Shown here in pieces: positions 1-9,164 of a stretch of DNA of 64,000 nucleotides. The DNA is from Rhizobium terricola (lineage in GTDB: Bacteria > Pseudomonadota > Alphaproteobacteria > Rhizobiales > Rhizobiaceae). The position numbers and the translations under genes were made by a program. The stretch is from contig NZ_JABBGK010000002.1 in assembly GCF_012927355.1 (NCBI RefSeq), positions 330,758 through 394,757 on the forward strand. The letters run 5' to 3'. The notes beneath the pieces were generated by a model. It saw only the letters and a program-made list of their open reading frames with translations. It did not search any database and had not been told where the DNA came from. Each line of letters opens with the position of its first letter. Position 1 is the first letter of the stretch.

Positions 1-652
1 CCCTGATCTTCTGCACGTCTTCGGCCGGCGGCTGCGCACCATAATAGGCAACGCCCGCGCCGAGTTCGGGAGAGGCAACGGCCATCCGGTTGACCATGCC
101 GCCGCCCCAGCAGAAGCCGATCGCACCGACCTTGCCGTTGACCTTGTCATGGGCCGCGAGGAAGGCCCGGGTCGCCTCGCCGTTGGCGACCGTCGCACCC
201 ATGTCGAGGGTCGAGAACATTTCGCGCGCCTTGTCCTCGTTTTCGGGCGTTCCGCCCTGCGGCGAGAGGAAGTCCGAGGCCAGCGCGACGAAACCTTCCA
301 GCGCCATGCGGCGGGCGACGTCGCGGATATGCGGGTTGAGACCGCGGTTCTCGTGGATGACGATCACGCCGGGCAGCTTTCCCGACGCATCCTTCGGCAC
401 GGCAAGATAGCCCTTCATCTCGCCGCCCGCGCCCGGATACGTGATGTCCTCGGCCGTCAGGCGCGCATCCATTTCCTCGACCATGGCAGCCTTTGCGCCG
501 CTGGCCGCCAGCATCGGCGCGATGGCGGCGGCAGCCGCGCCGGATCCCGCCAGCAAAGTGAGCTTTTCCATGAAGCGACGCCGATCGAGCGTCAGGTGGG
601 TATATTCGTCATAGGCGTTGATCATCGCCTGGGTGATCTTCGGCGTTTCCAT
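1..652 (-). CDS. Dienelactone hydrolase family protein (3' end outside window)
   Basis: About 217 codons are visible; the C-terminus lies beyond position 1. The start at 652 is chosen because GGAGGT sits just upstream (about 656-661). The N-terminus carries an Arg-Arg-Arg-Phe-Met stretch followed by an Ala-rich hydrophobic run ending near Ala-Lys-Ala, which looks like a Tat signal. The mature part has the start of the alpha/beta-hydrolase fold, a His-Glu-Asn-Arg-Gly segment, and the nucleophile motif Gly-Phe-Cys-Trp-Gly-Gly, where Cys is the catalytic residue typical of dienelactone hydrolases. Such enzymes open lactones (carboxymethylenebutenolide) or related esters. The true substrate is unknown. 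Export through Tat is inferred. Confidence 0.85.
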   Translation of the reverse strand, partial: METPKITQAMINAYDEYTHLTLDRRRFMEKLTLLAGSGAAAAAIAPMLAASGAKAAMVEEMDARLTAEDITYPGAGGEMKGYLAVPKDASGKLPGVIVIHENRGLNPHIRDVARRMALEGFVALASDFLSPQGGTPENEDKAREMFSTLDMGATVANGEATRAFLAAHDKVNGKVGAIGFCWGGGMVNRMAVASPELGAGVAYYGAQPPAEDVQKIR

Positions 653-750
653 GATGACCTCCGTTCCGGAACACGACCGCCGCGTCCACGCGCGGGGTAA
701 CGTTCTGGAAGGATAGGGCAGCTTGCCGACGGCGCGACAACAAATGTCCG

Positions 751-1308
751 TTACCCGCGCGTGACCGGCGGTTTGAACAGCGCGAGGCGCAGCACCACAA
801 TGACGGAAACGGCGAGGAACAGGAGCTTCACCCGCGTCATCCAAGGAAGAAGCTCGGGGATCAGCGCCGACAGCGTCGGTCCGGGCGTCGCCGGCGGGAA
901 GTAGAAAAGAAAGCTCGCATTCTCGGCATAGTCGACAAGACCGTAGGCGATCGGCAAGAGGCAGAGCAGCCGGGCTTGGCGAACCTCGAGGCGCCGGCCA
1001 TAGAGCACGGCGCCGGGGGCGTAGCCGCGAAAGAGCAGGCAGAGCGAAAGCGTCAGGACCAAGGGCAGGACGAGGTCGGGGCCTAGATACATCTGCTGGA
1101 GAAGGTCGCGGGCATCGGCCCGCGCCGGATCGGCAAGCGCCGCCCGAAGACCGAGCACCGCATCGGTCTCATAGCCGGACAGCCGGGCATCGAGAAAGCT
1201 CCCTGCCCCGCTCAAGCGCTGGAACTCCGGATCCAGTCCGAAAAACATCCAGGCGAGAAGGGCGCCCGAGAGGGCGAGCAGCAGCAGGATCACCTTGTTC
1301 GTTCCCAT
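751..1308 (-). CDS. Hypothetical integral membrane protein downstream of guaB
   Basis: A 185-residue protein I do not recognise. It has a hydrophobic N-terminal segment (residues about 5-23), a loop of about 60 residues, then hydrophobic stretches near 78-95, 112-130 and 155-175, so it is probably a four-helix inner-membrane protein. A GGAG ribosome site lies about 7 bases before the ATG. It starts 27 bases after the guaB stop on the same strand, so co-transcription with guaB is likely, but nothing in the sequence links it to purine metabolism. No catalytic motif is visible. Confidence 0.7.
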   Translation of the reverse strand: MGTNKVILLLLALSGALLAWMFFGLDPEFQRLSGAGSFLDARLSGYETDAVLGLRAALADPARADARDLLQQMYLGPDLVLPLVLTLSLCLLFRGYAPGAVLYGRRLEVRQARLLCLLPIAYGLVDYAENASFLFYFPPATPGPTLSALIPELLPWMTRVKLLFLAVSVIVVLRLALFKPPVTRG

Positions 1309-1335
1309 CTGCCGCTCCGCCGCATCAGCCAGTCC

Positions 1336-2826
1336 TCACGCACCGCCCGGATAGTTCGGGCTTTCGCGGGTGATGGTCACGCCATGCGGATGGCTTTCAC
1401 GAAGACCGGCGCCGGAAATGCGCACGAATGTCGCCTTTTCCTGGAAATCCTTGATGTCGACGCCGCCGACATAGCCCATGGCCGCCTTCAGGCCGCCGGC
1501 AAGCTGGTGGAGGACCGCCGAGACCGGGCCCTTGTAGGGAACCTGGCCCTCGATGCCTTCCGGCACGAGCTTCAGCGTGTCGCGGACCTCGGCCTGGAAA
1601 TAGCGGTCGGCCGAGCCGCGCGCCATGGCGCCAACGGAGCCCATGCCGCGATAAGCCTTGAAGGAACGGCCCTGGTAGAGATAGACCTCGCCCGGGCTCT
1701 CATCCGTGCCGGCCAGCAGCGAGCCAACCATGACGGCCGATGCGCCGGCGGCGATCGCCTTGGCAACGTCGCCGGAGAACTTGAGGCCACCGTCGGCGAT
1801 GACCGGGATGCCATGCTTGTTGGCTTCCTCGACCGCGGCCATGACGGCGGCGAGCTGCGGAACGCCGACGCCGGCAACGATACGGGTGGTGCAGATCGAG
1901 CCAGGGCCGATGCCGACCTTCACGCAGTCAGCGCCGGCATCGATCAGGGCAAGGGTCCCCTCACCGGTGGCGACATTGCCGGCGATGATGCGAACGGCGT
2001 TCGACATCTTCTTCACTTGGGCGACGGCATCGAGAACCTTCTGGCTGTGGCCATGGGCGGTATCGACGACGATGACGTCGACGCCGGCATCGATCAGGCG
2101 CTCGGCGCGCTCGACGCCGTCATCGCCGGTCGAAATCGCGGCGGCGACGCGCAGCCGGCCCTGGGCATCCTTGGCGGCATGCGGATTGAGCTGCGACTTC
2201 TCGATGTCCTTCACGGTGATCAGGCCGACGCAACGGCCGTCATTGTCGACGACGAGCAGCTTCTCGATGCGGTGCGAATGCAAGAGGCGCTTGGCTTCCT
2301 GCTGGTCGACGCCGTCCTTGACCGTCACGAGGTTCTCGCGGGTCATCAGTTCGTAGATCTTCTGGCTGGGGTCGGAGGCAAAGCGGACGTCGCGGTTGGT
2401 CAGGATGCCGACGAGGCGGCCCGGGCGGTTCGCCCCTTCAACGACCGGAATGCCGGAAATGCCGTGGGCGCTCATCAGGGCCTTGGCTTCGGCAAGCGTG
2501 GCTTCCGGCCCGATGGTGACCGGGTTGACGACCATGCCGCTCTCGAACTTCTTGACCTGGCGGACTTCCTCGGCCTGCTCGATCGGGGTCAGGTTGCGAT
2601 GGATGACGCCCATGCCGCCGGACTGGGCCATGGCGATCGCCAGGCGGCTCTCCGTCACGGTGTCCATGGCGGACGACAGGATCGGGAGCGAAAGATCGAT
2701 GTCTTTTGCGATGCGGGTGGAGATGTTGGTCTGACCCGGCATGATCTCGGAATGTCCGGGCTGCAGGAGGACGTCGTCGAAGGTGAGCGCTTCCGCTCCG
2801 GTTGCCGACATTACGATGCGTGCCAT
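1336..2826 (-). CDS. guaB: Inosine-5'-monophosphate dehydrogenase
   Basis: This cytosolic enzyme oxidises IMP to XMP with NAD+, the first committed step of GMP synthesis. The 496-residue protein has the full IMPDH layout: the TIM-barrel start with Thr-Phe-Asp-Asp-Val-Leu-Leu, an inserted tandem CBS pair (about residues 95-215), the catalytic loop Gly-Pro-Gly-Ser-Ile-Cys-Thr-Thr with the nucleophilic Cys, and the flap with Gly-Met-Gly-Ser. I chose the ATG at 2826 rather than the one at 2841 because AAGGA lies 7 bases before it; the upstream ATG has no ribosome site. A small membrane protein follows 27 bases downstream. Confidence 0.97.
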   Translation of the reverse strand: MARIVMSATGAEALTFDDVLLQPGHSEIMPGQTNISTRIAKDIDLSLPILSSAMDTVTESRLAIAMAQSGGMGVIHRNLTPIEQAEEVRQVKKFESGMVVNPVTIGPEATLAEAKALMSAHGISGIPVVEGANRPGRLVGILTNRDVRFASDPSQKIYELMTRENLVTVKDGVDQQEAKRLLHSHRIEKLLVVDNDGRCVGLITVKDIEKSQLNPHAAKDAQGRLRVAAAISTGDDGVERAERLIDAGVDVIVVDTAHGHSQKVLDAVAQVKKMSNAVRIIAGNVATGEGTLALIDAGADCVKVGIGPGSICTTRIVAGVGVPQLAAVMAAVEEANKHGIPVIADGGLKFSGDVAKAIAAGASAVMVGSLLAGTDESPGEVYLYQGRSFKAYRGMGSVGAMARGSADRYFQAEVRDTLKLVPEGIEGQVPYKGPVSAVLHQLAGGLKAAMGYVGGVDIKDFQEKATFVRISGAGLRESHPHGVTITRESPNYPGGA

Positions 2827-3131
2827 TGCCAATTCCTTCATTTGAGAATGCCGGAAACGCTCGGGAACGAATCATACGTCCCGCTTGCTCCTGCAAGATT
2901 GCTTGGAAGTTGGCGAGGGCTGGTAACACGTTCATGACAGGAAGGGAATAGAGAAAACGTCCTGTACGACCTGCCTGAATTCCAGCGCACCGAATATGCG
3001 GCGGCCCCCACAAAAATCGACAGATCATTCAAATTTTAGCATTGGCCCATACGAAGCCTGAAAGAGCGCCATGCGATGGTGTTCGCGTTCCTTGGGGAAG
3101 GAACCAAAAACCAACAAACATGGGGGTTATC
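2827..3131. other. Divergent intergenic region, guaB / zeta-like gene
   Basis: These 305 bases separate two divergently transcribed genes and must hold both promoters. I see no convincing gene or riboswitch structure in it. An A/T-rich patch around 3020-3045 is the likeliest promoter core. Confidence 0.4.
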
Positions 3132-3443
3132 ATGACAGCATTGAAACAACGGGCCCAGGCTCTCGAATTCCAGTACGCCCGGCAGGAAGAGCTGCGCTTC
3201 AAGACGTTTGCGCGCCGCGACCGAATGATCGGCCGCTGGGCCGGTTATGTCATGGGACTCGACGAGGTCGAGGCCTATGCCTCGACGCTTGCCGCAGAAC
3301 AGGTGGTTCAGCCGCACCGTCTTCTCGACCGGCTGAAACGCGATCTGGCTCTCGCCGGCGTGACCGTCACCGAAGCCGATCTAGGCCGACGCATGGATGA
3401 GTTTCTCGACCAGGCTTCGGACGAGCTCCGCCGGTCCGCTTGA
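3132..3443 (+). CDS. DUF1476 / ATPase inhibitor subunit zeta-like protein
   Basis: A 103-residue protein matching the DUF1476 family, whose characterised member is the zeta subunit that inhibits the F1-ATPase in alphaproteobacteria. The family signature is clear: Glu-Glu-Leu-Arg-Phe-Lys followed by Ala-Arg-Arg, then Gly-Arg-Trp-Ala and a helical C-terminal half rich in Asp/Glu/Arg/Leu. The N-terminal and middle parts differ from the canonical zeta as I remember it (no Gly-Leu-Trp-Ala-Ala-Glu run), so this may be a paralogue with another partner. The ATG at 3132 follows a GGGGGT site; an in-frame TTG at 3042 has none. A strong hairpin terminator follows. Confidence 0.75.
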   Translation: MTALKQRAQALEFQYARQEELRFKTFARRDRMIGRWAGYVMGLDEVEAYASTLAAEQVVQPHRLLDRLKRDLALAGVTVTEADLGRRMDEFLDQASDELRRSA

Positions 3444-3455
3444 CCAACCCGCCAG

Positions 3456-3483
3456 GGCCGCGGCGCGGAGCCGCGGCCTTTGA
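3456..3483 (+). terminator. Rho-independent terminator after zeta-like gene
   Basis: Perfect 9-bp stem GGCCGCGGC / GCCGCGGCC around the loop GCGGA, followed by TTTGATCTT. It lies 12 bases after the stop codon and just before the end of the convergent MBL gene. Confidence 0.8.
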
Positions 3484-3489
3484 TCTTCG

Positions 3490-4473
3490 TCAGATATCGA
3501 ACTGGTAGGCTTTCGGCACGAACCGATAGCCGGTGTCCAGCTTCTCCGCATAACCGACCGCCGGGAACGGCATGTGATAGCCGAGGAAGGCGAGCCTGTC
3601 GGCGGCGATCATGTCGAACACCTTGCGGCGGGTCGCGGCGGCGGCCGCCTTGTCCATGTCGAACTTCACCTCCCAATCGGGACGCTGCAGCGACAGGACG
3701 AAGTGATTGGCGGTATCCGCGGCAAGCACGAGCTGGCGGCCTTCCGATTCCAGCCTGTAGATCATGTGGCCCGGAGAATGGCCGAAAGCCGCCATGGCGG
3801 TCACGCCGCTCACGACATCCGCTCCGTCACCGATGAAGGTCGTCTTCTCGGCGAGCGGCTTGACGCTGGCAAGCACACCCTTCTGGCCGTTTTCCGCCGG
3901 TGTGCCGGCGCGGGCCGGATCGACCCAGAAGTCGTATTCCGCCTGGCCCGCCACGTAACGCGCATTGGGAAAAGCCGGCTTTCCGCCCTCCATCAGGCCG
4001 CCGATATGGTCACCATGCATGTGGGTCAGGACCACGATCGTGACGTCCTCGCGGGTATAGCCTGCCGCGGTCAAACCTTCGATCAATCGCCCCATGCCGT
4101 TGACACGCCCGCCCTCGCCAAGACCCGTGTCGAACAGGATCACCTCGGAGCCGGTATTGACCAGCACGGGCGCGAAGCTGTTCACGAACTTGTCCGCTGG
4201 CAGGAAGTTTGCTTCGAGCAGTTCACCGACGGCTTCCGGCGGCTGGTCCGTTCCGAAGGTTTCGCCCGGTTTTTCCGAGGGCCTCGCACCGTCCTTGACG
4301 ACAACCACCTCGAAGGCACCGAGCTTGAACCGATGGGTTTCGGGCGGCATGGCGTGGTCGATGCTCGTCATGGTATCGGTGCCCTGTGCCAGCGCGGCCC
4401 TTGTCATGATCGAAGGGGCAGCAAGCGCCAGGCCCGCGCCGCCCAGGAGAATGCGTCTGTTGATCGTCACCAT
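3490..4473 (-). CDS. Tat-exported MBL-fold metallo-hydrolase
   Basis: A 327-residue metallo-beta-lactamase-fold hydrolase. The N-terminus has Asn-Arg-Arg-Ile-Leu-Leu, a small-residue hydrophobic stretch and an Ala-Leu-Ala cleavage site, a typical Tat signal, so it probably folds with its metals in the cytoplasm and acts in the periplasm. The metal motif Thr-His-Met-His-Gly-Asp-His is present, followed by downstream His and Asp ligands (Gly-His-Ser-Pro-Gly-His and Ala-Ala-Asp-Thr-Ala-Asn). Lactonases, thiolesterases and phosphodiesterases share this fold, so the substrate is not predictable. Start 4473 has AGAGGAG upstream; the same frame stays open further upstream without initiation signals. 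The MFS gene is divergent, 215 bases away. Confidence 0.88.
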   Translation of the reverse strand: MVTINRRILLGGAGLALAAPSIMTRAALAQGTDTMTSIDHAMPPETHRFKLGAFEVVVVKDGARPSEKPGETFGTDQPPEAVGELLEANFLPADKFVNSFAPVLVNTGSEVILFDTGLGEGGRVNGMGRLIEGLTAAGYTREDVTIVVLTHMHGDHIGGLMEGGKPAFPNARYVAGQAEYDFWVDPARAGTPAENGQKGVLASVKPLAEKTTFIGDGADVVSGVTAMAAFGHSPGHMIYRLESEGRQLVLAADTANHFVLSLQRPDWEVKFDMDKAAAAATRRKVFDMIAADRLAFLGYHMPFPAVGYAEKLDTGYRFVPKAYQFDI

Positions 4474-4688
4474 CTGGAAATCTCCTCTGTCCGTCCCTGA
4501 ACCTCTCGGCCGAGAGGGTTCGAGGCAAAGATAGAAGCCGACAGCCCGCAGGAAACCCGCATCACCAAGTCGTGATCCCGCTGAGACCGCAATATCTAGG
4601 CATTGGCAGGGACGGCCGCGGCATCTAAAGCTCTCCGCGTTTGCGCAAGCCCCCATCGCCCCCCGCCGTCCCCCCAAGGCCATCCCCG

Positions 4689-6098
4689 ATGAACCGCATC
4701 ACGCCCCTCATCCTCGCCGTGGCACTGTTCATGGAGCAGATGGATTCGACAGTCATCTCGACCGCCTTGCCGGCGATTGCCGCCGACCTCGGCGTCGGAC
4801 CTATCACGCTCAAGCTGGCGCTCACGTCCTACATGGTGGCGCTCGCGATCTTCATTCCGGTCTCGGGCTGGATGGCCGACCGCTACGGTGCCAAGAAGAT
4901 CTTCCGCATCGCCATCCTGGTGTTCGTCGCCGGCTCGATCCTCTGCGCGGTCTCCGGCTCCCTCCTTGCCTTCGTCGCGGCCCGCTTCCTGCAGGGCATG
5001 GGCGGGGCGATGATGACGCCGGTCGGCCGACTGGTGCTGTTGCGCACGACCAAGCGCAGCGAGTTGGTCTCGGCCATGGCACTGCTCACCATCCCGGCGC
5101 TCGTCGGACCGCTCACCGGCCCGCCGGTCGGCGGTTTCATCACCACCTATTTCAGCTGGCACTGGATCTTCCTGATCAACGTGCCGATCGGCTTTGCCGG
5201 CGTCTGGCTGTCGACGATCTACCTGCCCGAGGTCCCGGCGGTCGAGACGCCGCCAATCGACCTCAAGGGCTTCTTCCTCAGCGCGATCGCCGCCTCCGGC
5301 GTGGTCTTCGGCCTGTCGGTGATGAGCTTGCCGGCACTACCGGTCGCGGCCGGGATCGGAGCGACGGTGATCGGGGTGATCGCCGGCATGCTCTACCTGC
5401 TTCACGCCCTTCGTCATCCGACGCCGCTGCTCGATCTCTCGCTGTTTCGCAATGCCGCCTTCCGCACCTCGGCGCTCAGCGGCTCGATCTTCCGCATCGC
5501 GGCCGGCGCCATTCCCTTCCTGATGCCGCTCATGCTTCAGCTCGGCTTCGGCATGTCGCCGTTTCAATCAGGCCTCACCACCTTCATCGGGGCGATCGGA
5601 GCGATCACCACCAAGGTTCTGGCGCGGCGGGTCTTTGCCGCCGCCGGTTTCCGCAGCGTGCTGATCGTCGCGGCGATCTCCGGTGCGGCGACCACGGCTG
5701 CCAATGCATTCTTTTCGCCCGCCACACCGATCATGGTGATCATGGGCTTCCTGCTTGCCGCGGGTTTCTGCCGGTCCTTCTTCTTCACCGGCATCAATTC
5801 GCTCGCCTATGCCGAGATCGACGACCGGCAAGCGAGCCAGGCGACGTCGATGAGTTCGGTGCTGCAGCAGATCAGCCTGGCGCTCGGGGTCGCGGTAGCA
5901 GCCGCGATCCTCGAAGCCAGCACCGCGTATCACGGCAGGCCGCTTGCCCTCGATGACTTCCATCTCGCCTTCGCGGCGGTGGCTGGCCTGTCGCTGATCG
6001 CCGTCCTGCCCTTCATCGGCCTGGCCCGCGATGCGGGTGCCGCGGTCTCCGGACATGGCAGACGGCGCGAGGTTGCCGAGGAAATGACCGTGAAGTGA
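4689..6098 (+). CDS. MFS transporter, DHA2 (EmrB/QacA) drug-efflux type
   Basis: A 469-residue polytopic protein of the 14-helix drug:H+ antiporter family. Visible marks are Met-Asp-Ser-Thr-Val-Ile-Ser-Thr-Ala-Leu-Pro in helix 1, the motif A loop Gly-Trp-Met-Ala-Asp-Arg-Tyr-Gly-Ala-Lys, and motif C-like Pro-Ala-Leu-Val-Gly-Pro-Leu-Thr-Gly-Pro-Pro-Val-Gly-Gly. It sits in the inner membrane and probably exports a hydrophobic compound. I prefer the ATG at 4689 over the in-frame TTG at 4641 because hydrophobic helix 1 begins right after it. The stop lies three bases from the convergent VOC gene. Confidence 0.92.
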   Translation: MNRITPLILAVALFMEQMDSTVISTALPAIAADLGVGPITLKLALTSYMVALAIFIPVSGWMADRYGAKKIFRIAILVFVAGSILCAVSGSLLAFVAARFLQGMGGAMMTPVGRLVLLRTTKRSELVSAMALLTIPALVGPLTGPPVGGFITTYFSWHWIFLINVPIGFAGVWLSTIYLPEVPAVETPPIDLKGFFLSAIAASGVVFGLSVMSLPALPVAAGIGATVIGVIAGMLYLLHALRHPTPLLDLSLFRNAAFRTSALSGSIFRIAAGAIPFLMPLMLQLGFGMSPFQSGLTTFIGAIGAITTKVLARRVFAAAGFRSVLIVAAISGAATTAANAFFSPATPIMVIMGFLLAAGFCRSFFFTGINSLAYAEIDDRQASQATSMSSVLQQISLALGVAVAAAILEASTAYHGRPLALDDFHLAFAAVAGLSLIAVLPFIGLARDAGAAVSGHGRRREVAEEMTVK

Positions 6099-6100
6099 GA

Positions 6101-6484
6101 CTATTCGGGTCTCTCGCACACGGCCGAGAGCTTGTTTCCATCCGGATCGCGGACATAGGCCGCATAGAAGTGTTGATGAAAAGGCCGCAATCCCGGCGCA
6201 CCTTCGTCCGATCCGCCATGGGCAAGGGCAGCGCGATAGAAGGCATCGACCGCGGCGCGGTTCGGCGCTTCGAGCGCGGTCATCGAGCCATTGCCGAAGG
6301 TCGCCGCATTACCGTCGAAAGGCTTCGTCACCCAGAAACGGCAACGCGTGTCATCGTCTGCGCCATAGCCCGCTTCCACCGGTTCAGTGCGCTGCCGCTT
6401 CAATCCCAGAGGCAAGAGGGCCGCGTCGTAAAATCCGATCGAGCGCGCCAGATCATTGGTTCCGACCGTCACGTATAGCAGCAT
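6101..6484 (-). CDS. VOC family (glyoxalase/bleomycin resistance) protein
   Basis: A 127-residue vicinal-oxygen-chelate protein with two beta-alpha-beta-beta-beta halves: an N-terminal Tyr-Val-Thr-Val-Gly-Thr-Asn-Asp-Leu strand and helix, and a C-terminal Tyr-Val-Arg-Asp-Pro-Asp-Gly-Asn-Lys signature. Members range from metal-dependent lyases and dioxygenases to antibiotic-binding proteins; nothing here fixes the substrate. It is co-directional with rlmE, 39 bases upstream of it, and its stop nearly touches the convergent MFS gene. Confidence 0.85.
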   Translation of the reverse strand: MLLYVTVGTNDLARSIGFYDAALLPLGLKRQRTEPVEAGYGADDDTRCRFWVTKPFDGNAATFGNGSMTALEAPNRAAVDAFYRAALAHGGSDEGAPGLRPFHQHFYAAYVRDPDGNKLSAVCERPE

Positions 6485-6523
6485 CGCGGTCTGACCTCCC
6501 CTGCCCGTTCCTCTGGTCCGGGC

Positions 6524-7261
6524 CTATTCGGCTTCGGCACCGGCCTCGTCGTTGTCGGTTTCCGCCTCGCCGGCCGCAGCCGCGGGGCGGCCCTTGAAGC
6601 CCTTGGCCAGCAGAAACATCTCGACCGATTCGGCGCGCGACGACCCCGGCTTGATGTGCACCACCTGGCGAAAATTCTGCTTCAGCATGTTGAGCAGTTC
6701 CTTCTCCGTGCCGCCCTGGAACGTCTTGGCAAGGAAGTGCCCGCCCTCGGCCAGCACCTCGACGGCAAAATGGGCCGCCACTTCGCAAAGATGCATGGTG
6801 CGCAGGTGGTCGGTCTTCTGGTGGCCGGTGGTCGGCGCCGCCATGTCGGAAATGACGAGGTCAGGCGTGCCGCCGATCGCCTCCATGAGTTTCTCGGGGG
6901 CCGCCGGGTCGAGGAAGTCGAGCTGCAGGATCTTGACGCCCGGCAGCGGGGCCATTTCGAGAAAGTCGATCGCGGCGACGCGGACATCCTCGTCCGTCGA
7001 ATTGGTGACCTTGGCGGCAATCTGCGACCAGCTGCCCGGAGCGGCACCGAGGTCGATGATGCGCCGGGCGCCCTTGAGGATGTGGTGCTTCTCGTCGATC
7101 TCGAGCAGCTTGAACGCCGCGCGGGCGCGATACCCCTCGAGCTTGGCGCGCTGGACATACGGATCGTTGATATGGCGTTCAAGCCAGCGTCGCGACGACG
7201 CCTTCAGCTTGCCCTTCTTGACCTTCTGGCCGAGCTTGCGGCCGATCGGTGGCTTGGTCAT
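6524..7261 (-). CDS. rlmE: 23S rRNA (uridine-2552-2'-O)-methyltransferase
   Basis: RlmE (RrmJ/FtsJ) methylates the 2'-O of U2552 in the ribosomal A loop. The 245-residue protein has the basic N-terminal RNA-binding part, Ala-Arg-Ala-Ala-Phe-Lys-Leu, the SAM motif [16 protein letters not shown], and the catalytic Lys in Phe-Leu-Ala-Lys-Thr-Phe. The final 25 residues form an acidic Ala/Glu tail that is probably dispensable. It begins six bases after the Ppx/GppA stop, so the two are co-transcribed, an order I know from other rhizobia. Confidence 0.95.
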   Translation of the reverse strand: MTKPPIGRKLGQKVKKGKLKASSRRWLERHINDPYVQRAKLEGYRARAAFKLLEIDEKHHILKGARRIIDLGAAPGSWSQIAAKVTNSTDEDVRVAAIDFLEMAPLPGVKILQLDFLDPAAPEKLMEAIGGTPDLVISDMAAPTTGHQKTDHLRTMHLCEVAAHFAVEVLAEGGHFLAKTFQGGTEKELLNMLKQNFRQVVHIKPGSSRAESVEMFLLAKGFKGRPAAAAGEAETDNDEAGAEAE

Positions 7262-7267
7262 GCGTCG

Positions 7268-8860
7268 TCAGCGCTCCCTGTCGTGCGACGGGCGGCGGCG
7301 GTTCCTGCGCCAGACGCCATCGTCAGCCATCATGTCGGTCAACAGCCCCTCGCGCAGGCCGCGATCGGCGACGCGCATGCGGCTCGACGGCCAACGGCGG
7401 CGGATCGCCTCCAGAATGGCGCAGCCTGCCAGCACGAGGTCGGCACGGTCCGGGCCGATGCAGGGATTTGCGGCGCGGCCGGCATAATCCCAGGAAAGGA
7501 GCTTCGCCTGCATCGCAGTCACCTCGGCATCGGAGAGCCAGAGACCGTCGACCTTGCGGCGATCGTAGCGCGGCAGGTCGAGATGCACGCCGGCGAGCGT
7601 CGTCACCGTCCCGGATGTGCCGATCAGATGAAAATCCTCAGGCGGAAGGCCATCCAGTCCGGCAAGCGGCGGGCATTCGAAGCGCGACAGCATGGCCTCG
7701 ACCTCGCCGATCATCGCTTCGAAGACGTCCGGCGTCACATCGCGGCCGCCATGGCGCTCGGACAGCGTGACCACGCCGACCGGAAGCGAGGTCCAGTGGG
7801 TGATGTGGTTGGCAAGCCGGCTGGAGCGGTTGTCGCCGATGCGGATCACGGCGATTTCGGAAGAGCCGCCGCCGATATCGAACAGCACCACCGAGCGGGC
7901 CTCGCGACCGACCAGCGACGAGCAGCCGGACACGGCGAGCCGCGCCTCGGTTTCGCGATTGATGATCTCGAGTTCGAGCCCCGTCTCGACGGTAACGCGC
8001 GACAGGAATTCCTCGCCATTCTCCGCAGCACGGCAGGCCTCGGTGGCGATCAGCCGCATGCGGCGGATCTGGCGGCCCGACAGCTTGGCGGCGCAGACGC
8101 GCAGCGCCTCGACTGCACGGTCCATCGCTTCAGCGGAAAGCCGACCATGGGCGCCCAGCCCCTCGCCGAGGCGCACGATGCGCGAAAAGGCATCGACCAC
8201 GCGGAACTGGCCGGGGCGCGTCGGTTGCGCAATCAGCAGGCGGCAGTTGTTGGTGCCGAGATCGAGCGCGGCATAGAGATCGTCAGACCACTGTTCCGCC
8301 GGGGCGTGCGGACGCGGCCGTTCGGCCGTCACCGGCCCGCGACGGGGGCCTTGCGCATGATGGGTGTTGTGGCCGGACGGAGGTGCCACCGGCACGGCAG
8401 CGGCCGGCTGCCTTGCAGGAAGCGGCGCGGCAGGAGCAAGCGGACGTCCCTGGGGACCGCGGCGCGAACGGTTGCGCTTACGCTTCTTGCCCGGCTTGTC
8501 CTCGGCCTGCGGAACCGGCTGCTGCGGAGACGCGGTCCGCGGTGGCGGAGGTGCAATTTCACTGGAAACGGCTGGGACCTGGGCTGCCTTGTTCCGCCGC
8601 CGGCGCTTGCGCTTGCGGACGGGACCTTCGGCCTCGTCGATTTCGGAGCGTCGCGGCGCCTGTGGCCCCAGAGCCACCGCCTCCAAAGCCGAAGCGGCGA
8701 CGCCCGAATGCTTCGGAGCGCCCCTTCCGGCCTTGCCGCGCCGGCGGGACCCCCCGCCTTTGCGTTTACCCGTCGACGGTCCCTCGCTTGGCGGCCGCGG
8801 GCCGCGATCGGGGTCTGTCACTGAACTTTTCCGTTGCACCGCGCAAGGCCTCTTGGGCAT
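7268..8860 (-). CDS. Ppx/GppA phosphatase family protein with long basic N-terminal extension
   Basis: The C-terminal 330 residues are an ASKHA-fold exopolyphosphatase/guanosine pentaphosphatase: phosphate-1 loop Ala-Leu-Asp-Leu-Gly-Thr-Asn-Asn-Cys, Ile-Ala-Thr-Glu-Ala-Cys-Arg, the phosphate-2 loop Phe-Asp-Ile-Gly-Gly-Gly-Ser-Ser-Glu, and Gly-Thr-Ser-Gly-Thr-Val-Thr-Thr. These enzymes hydrolyse polyphosphate or pppGpp. The first 195 or so residues are low-complexity and rich in Pro, Arg, Lys and Ala, with Arg/Lys clusters suggesting binding to nucleic acid or polyphosphate. The start at 8860 is uncertain; an in-frame start at 8938 exists, and neither has a strong ribosome site. Operon with rlmE. 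Confidence 0.88.
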   Translation of the reverse strand: MPKRPCAVQRKSSVTDPDRGPRPPSEGPSTGKRKGGGSRRRGKAGRGAPKHSGVAASALEAVALGPQAPRRSEIDEAEGPVRKRKRRRRNKAAQVPAVSSEIAPPPPRTASPQQPVPQAEDKPGKKRKRNRSRRGPQGRPLAPAAPLPARQPAAAVPVAPPSGHNTHHAQGPRRGPVTAERPRPHAPAEQWSDDLYAALDLGTNNCRLLIAQPTRPGQFRVVDAFSRIVRLGEGLGAHGRLSAEAMDRAVEALRVCAAKLSGRQIRRMRLIATEACRAAENGEEFLSRVTVETGLELEIINRETEARLAVSGCSSLVGREARSVVLFDIGGGSSEIAVIRIGDNRSSRLANHITHWTSLPVGVVTLSERHGGRDVTPDVFEAMIGEVEAMLSRFECPPLAGLDGLPPEDFHLIGTSGTVTTLAGVHLDLPRYDRRKVDGLWLSDAEVTAMQAKLLSWDYAGRAANPCIGPDRADLVLAGCAILEAIRRRWPSSRMRVADRGLREGLLTDMMADDGVWRRNRRRPSHDRER

Positions 8861-9090
8861 GCCGCTGGCGCCATGTTCGATTTTCGTTGGGAAAATGATA
8901 ACAGCGCCAGGCCCATTCGCCAAACTGTTTTTCCACAAGGCTCCGGAAGCGGCACGCTTCGCGCAGCAGGCGCTTTCAGCCGCGCTGCCGCCGCCATGCG
9001 ATTTTTTTTGAAAACAGGTATTTGCAATCGCCCGGCTTTTGTTTATAAGCCCGCCTCACCGACGGGTCACGCAAGCTCGTAACCCCCTGC

Positions 9091-9164
9091 TGGGGAATAG
9101 TTCAACGGTAGAACGACGGACTCTGACTCCGTTAATCTTGGTTCGAATCCAGGTTCCCCAGCCA
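9091..9164 (+). tRNA. tRNA-Gln (CUG anticodon)
   Basis: A complete cloverleaf of 74 bases with encoded CCA. The acceptor stem TGGGGAA (9091-9097) pairs perfectly with TTCCCCA (9154-9160), followed by discriminator G and CCA. The D arm is GTTC/GAAC. The anticodon arm ACGGA/TCCGT holds the loop CTCTGAC with anticodon CTG, reading CAG glutamine codons. The T arm carries GGTTCGAATCC. Confidence 0.97.

Noticed and set aside
1384..2937. Very long plus-strand open frame opposite guaB
   Set aside because: High GC makes stop codons rare on the opposite strand. guaB is certain, and the antisense product has no family features.
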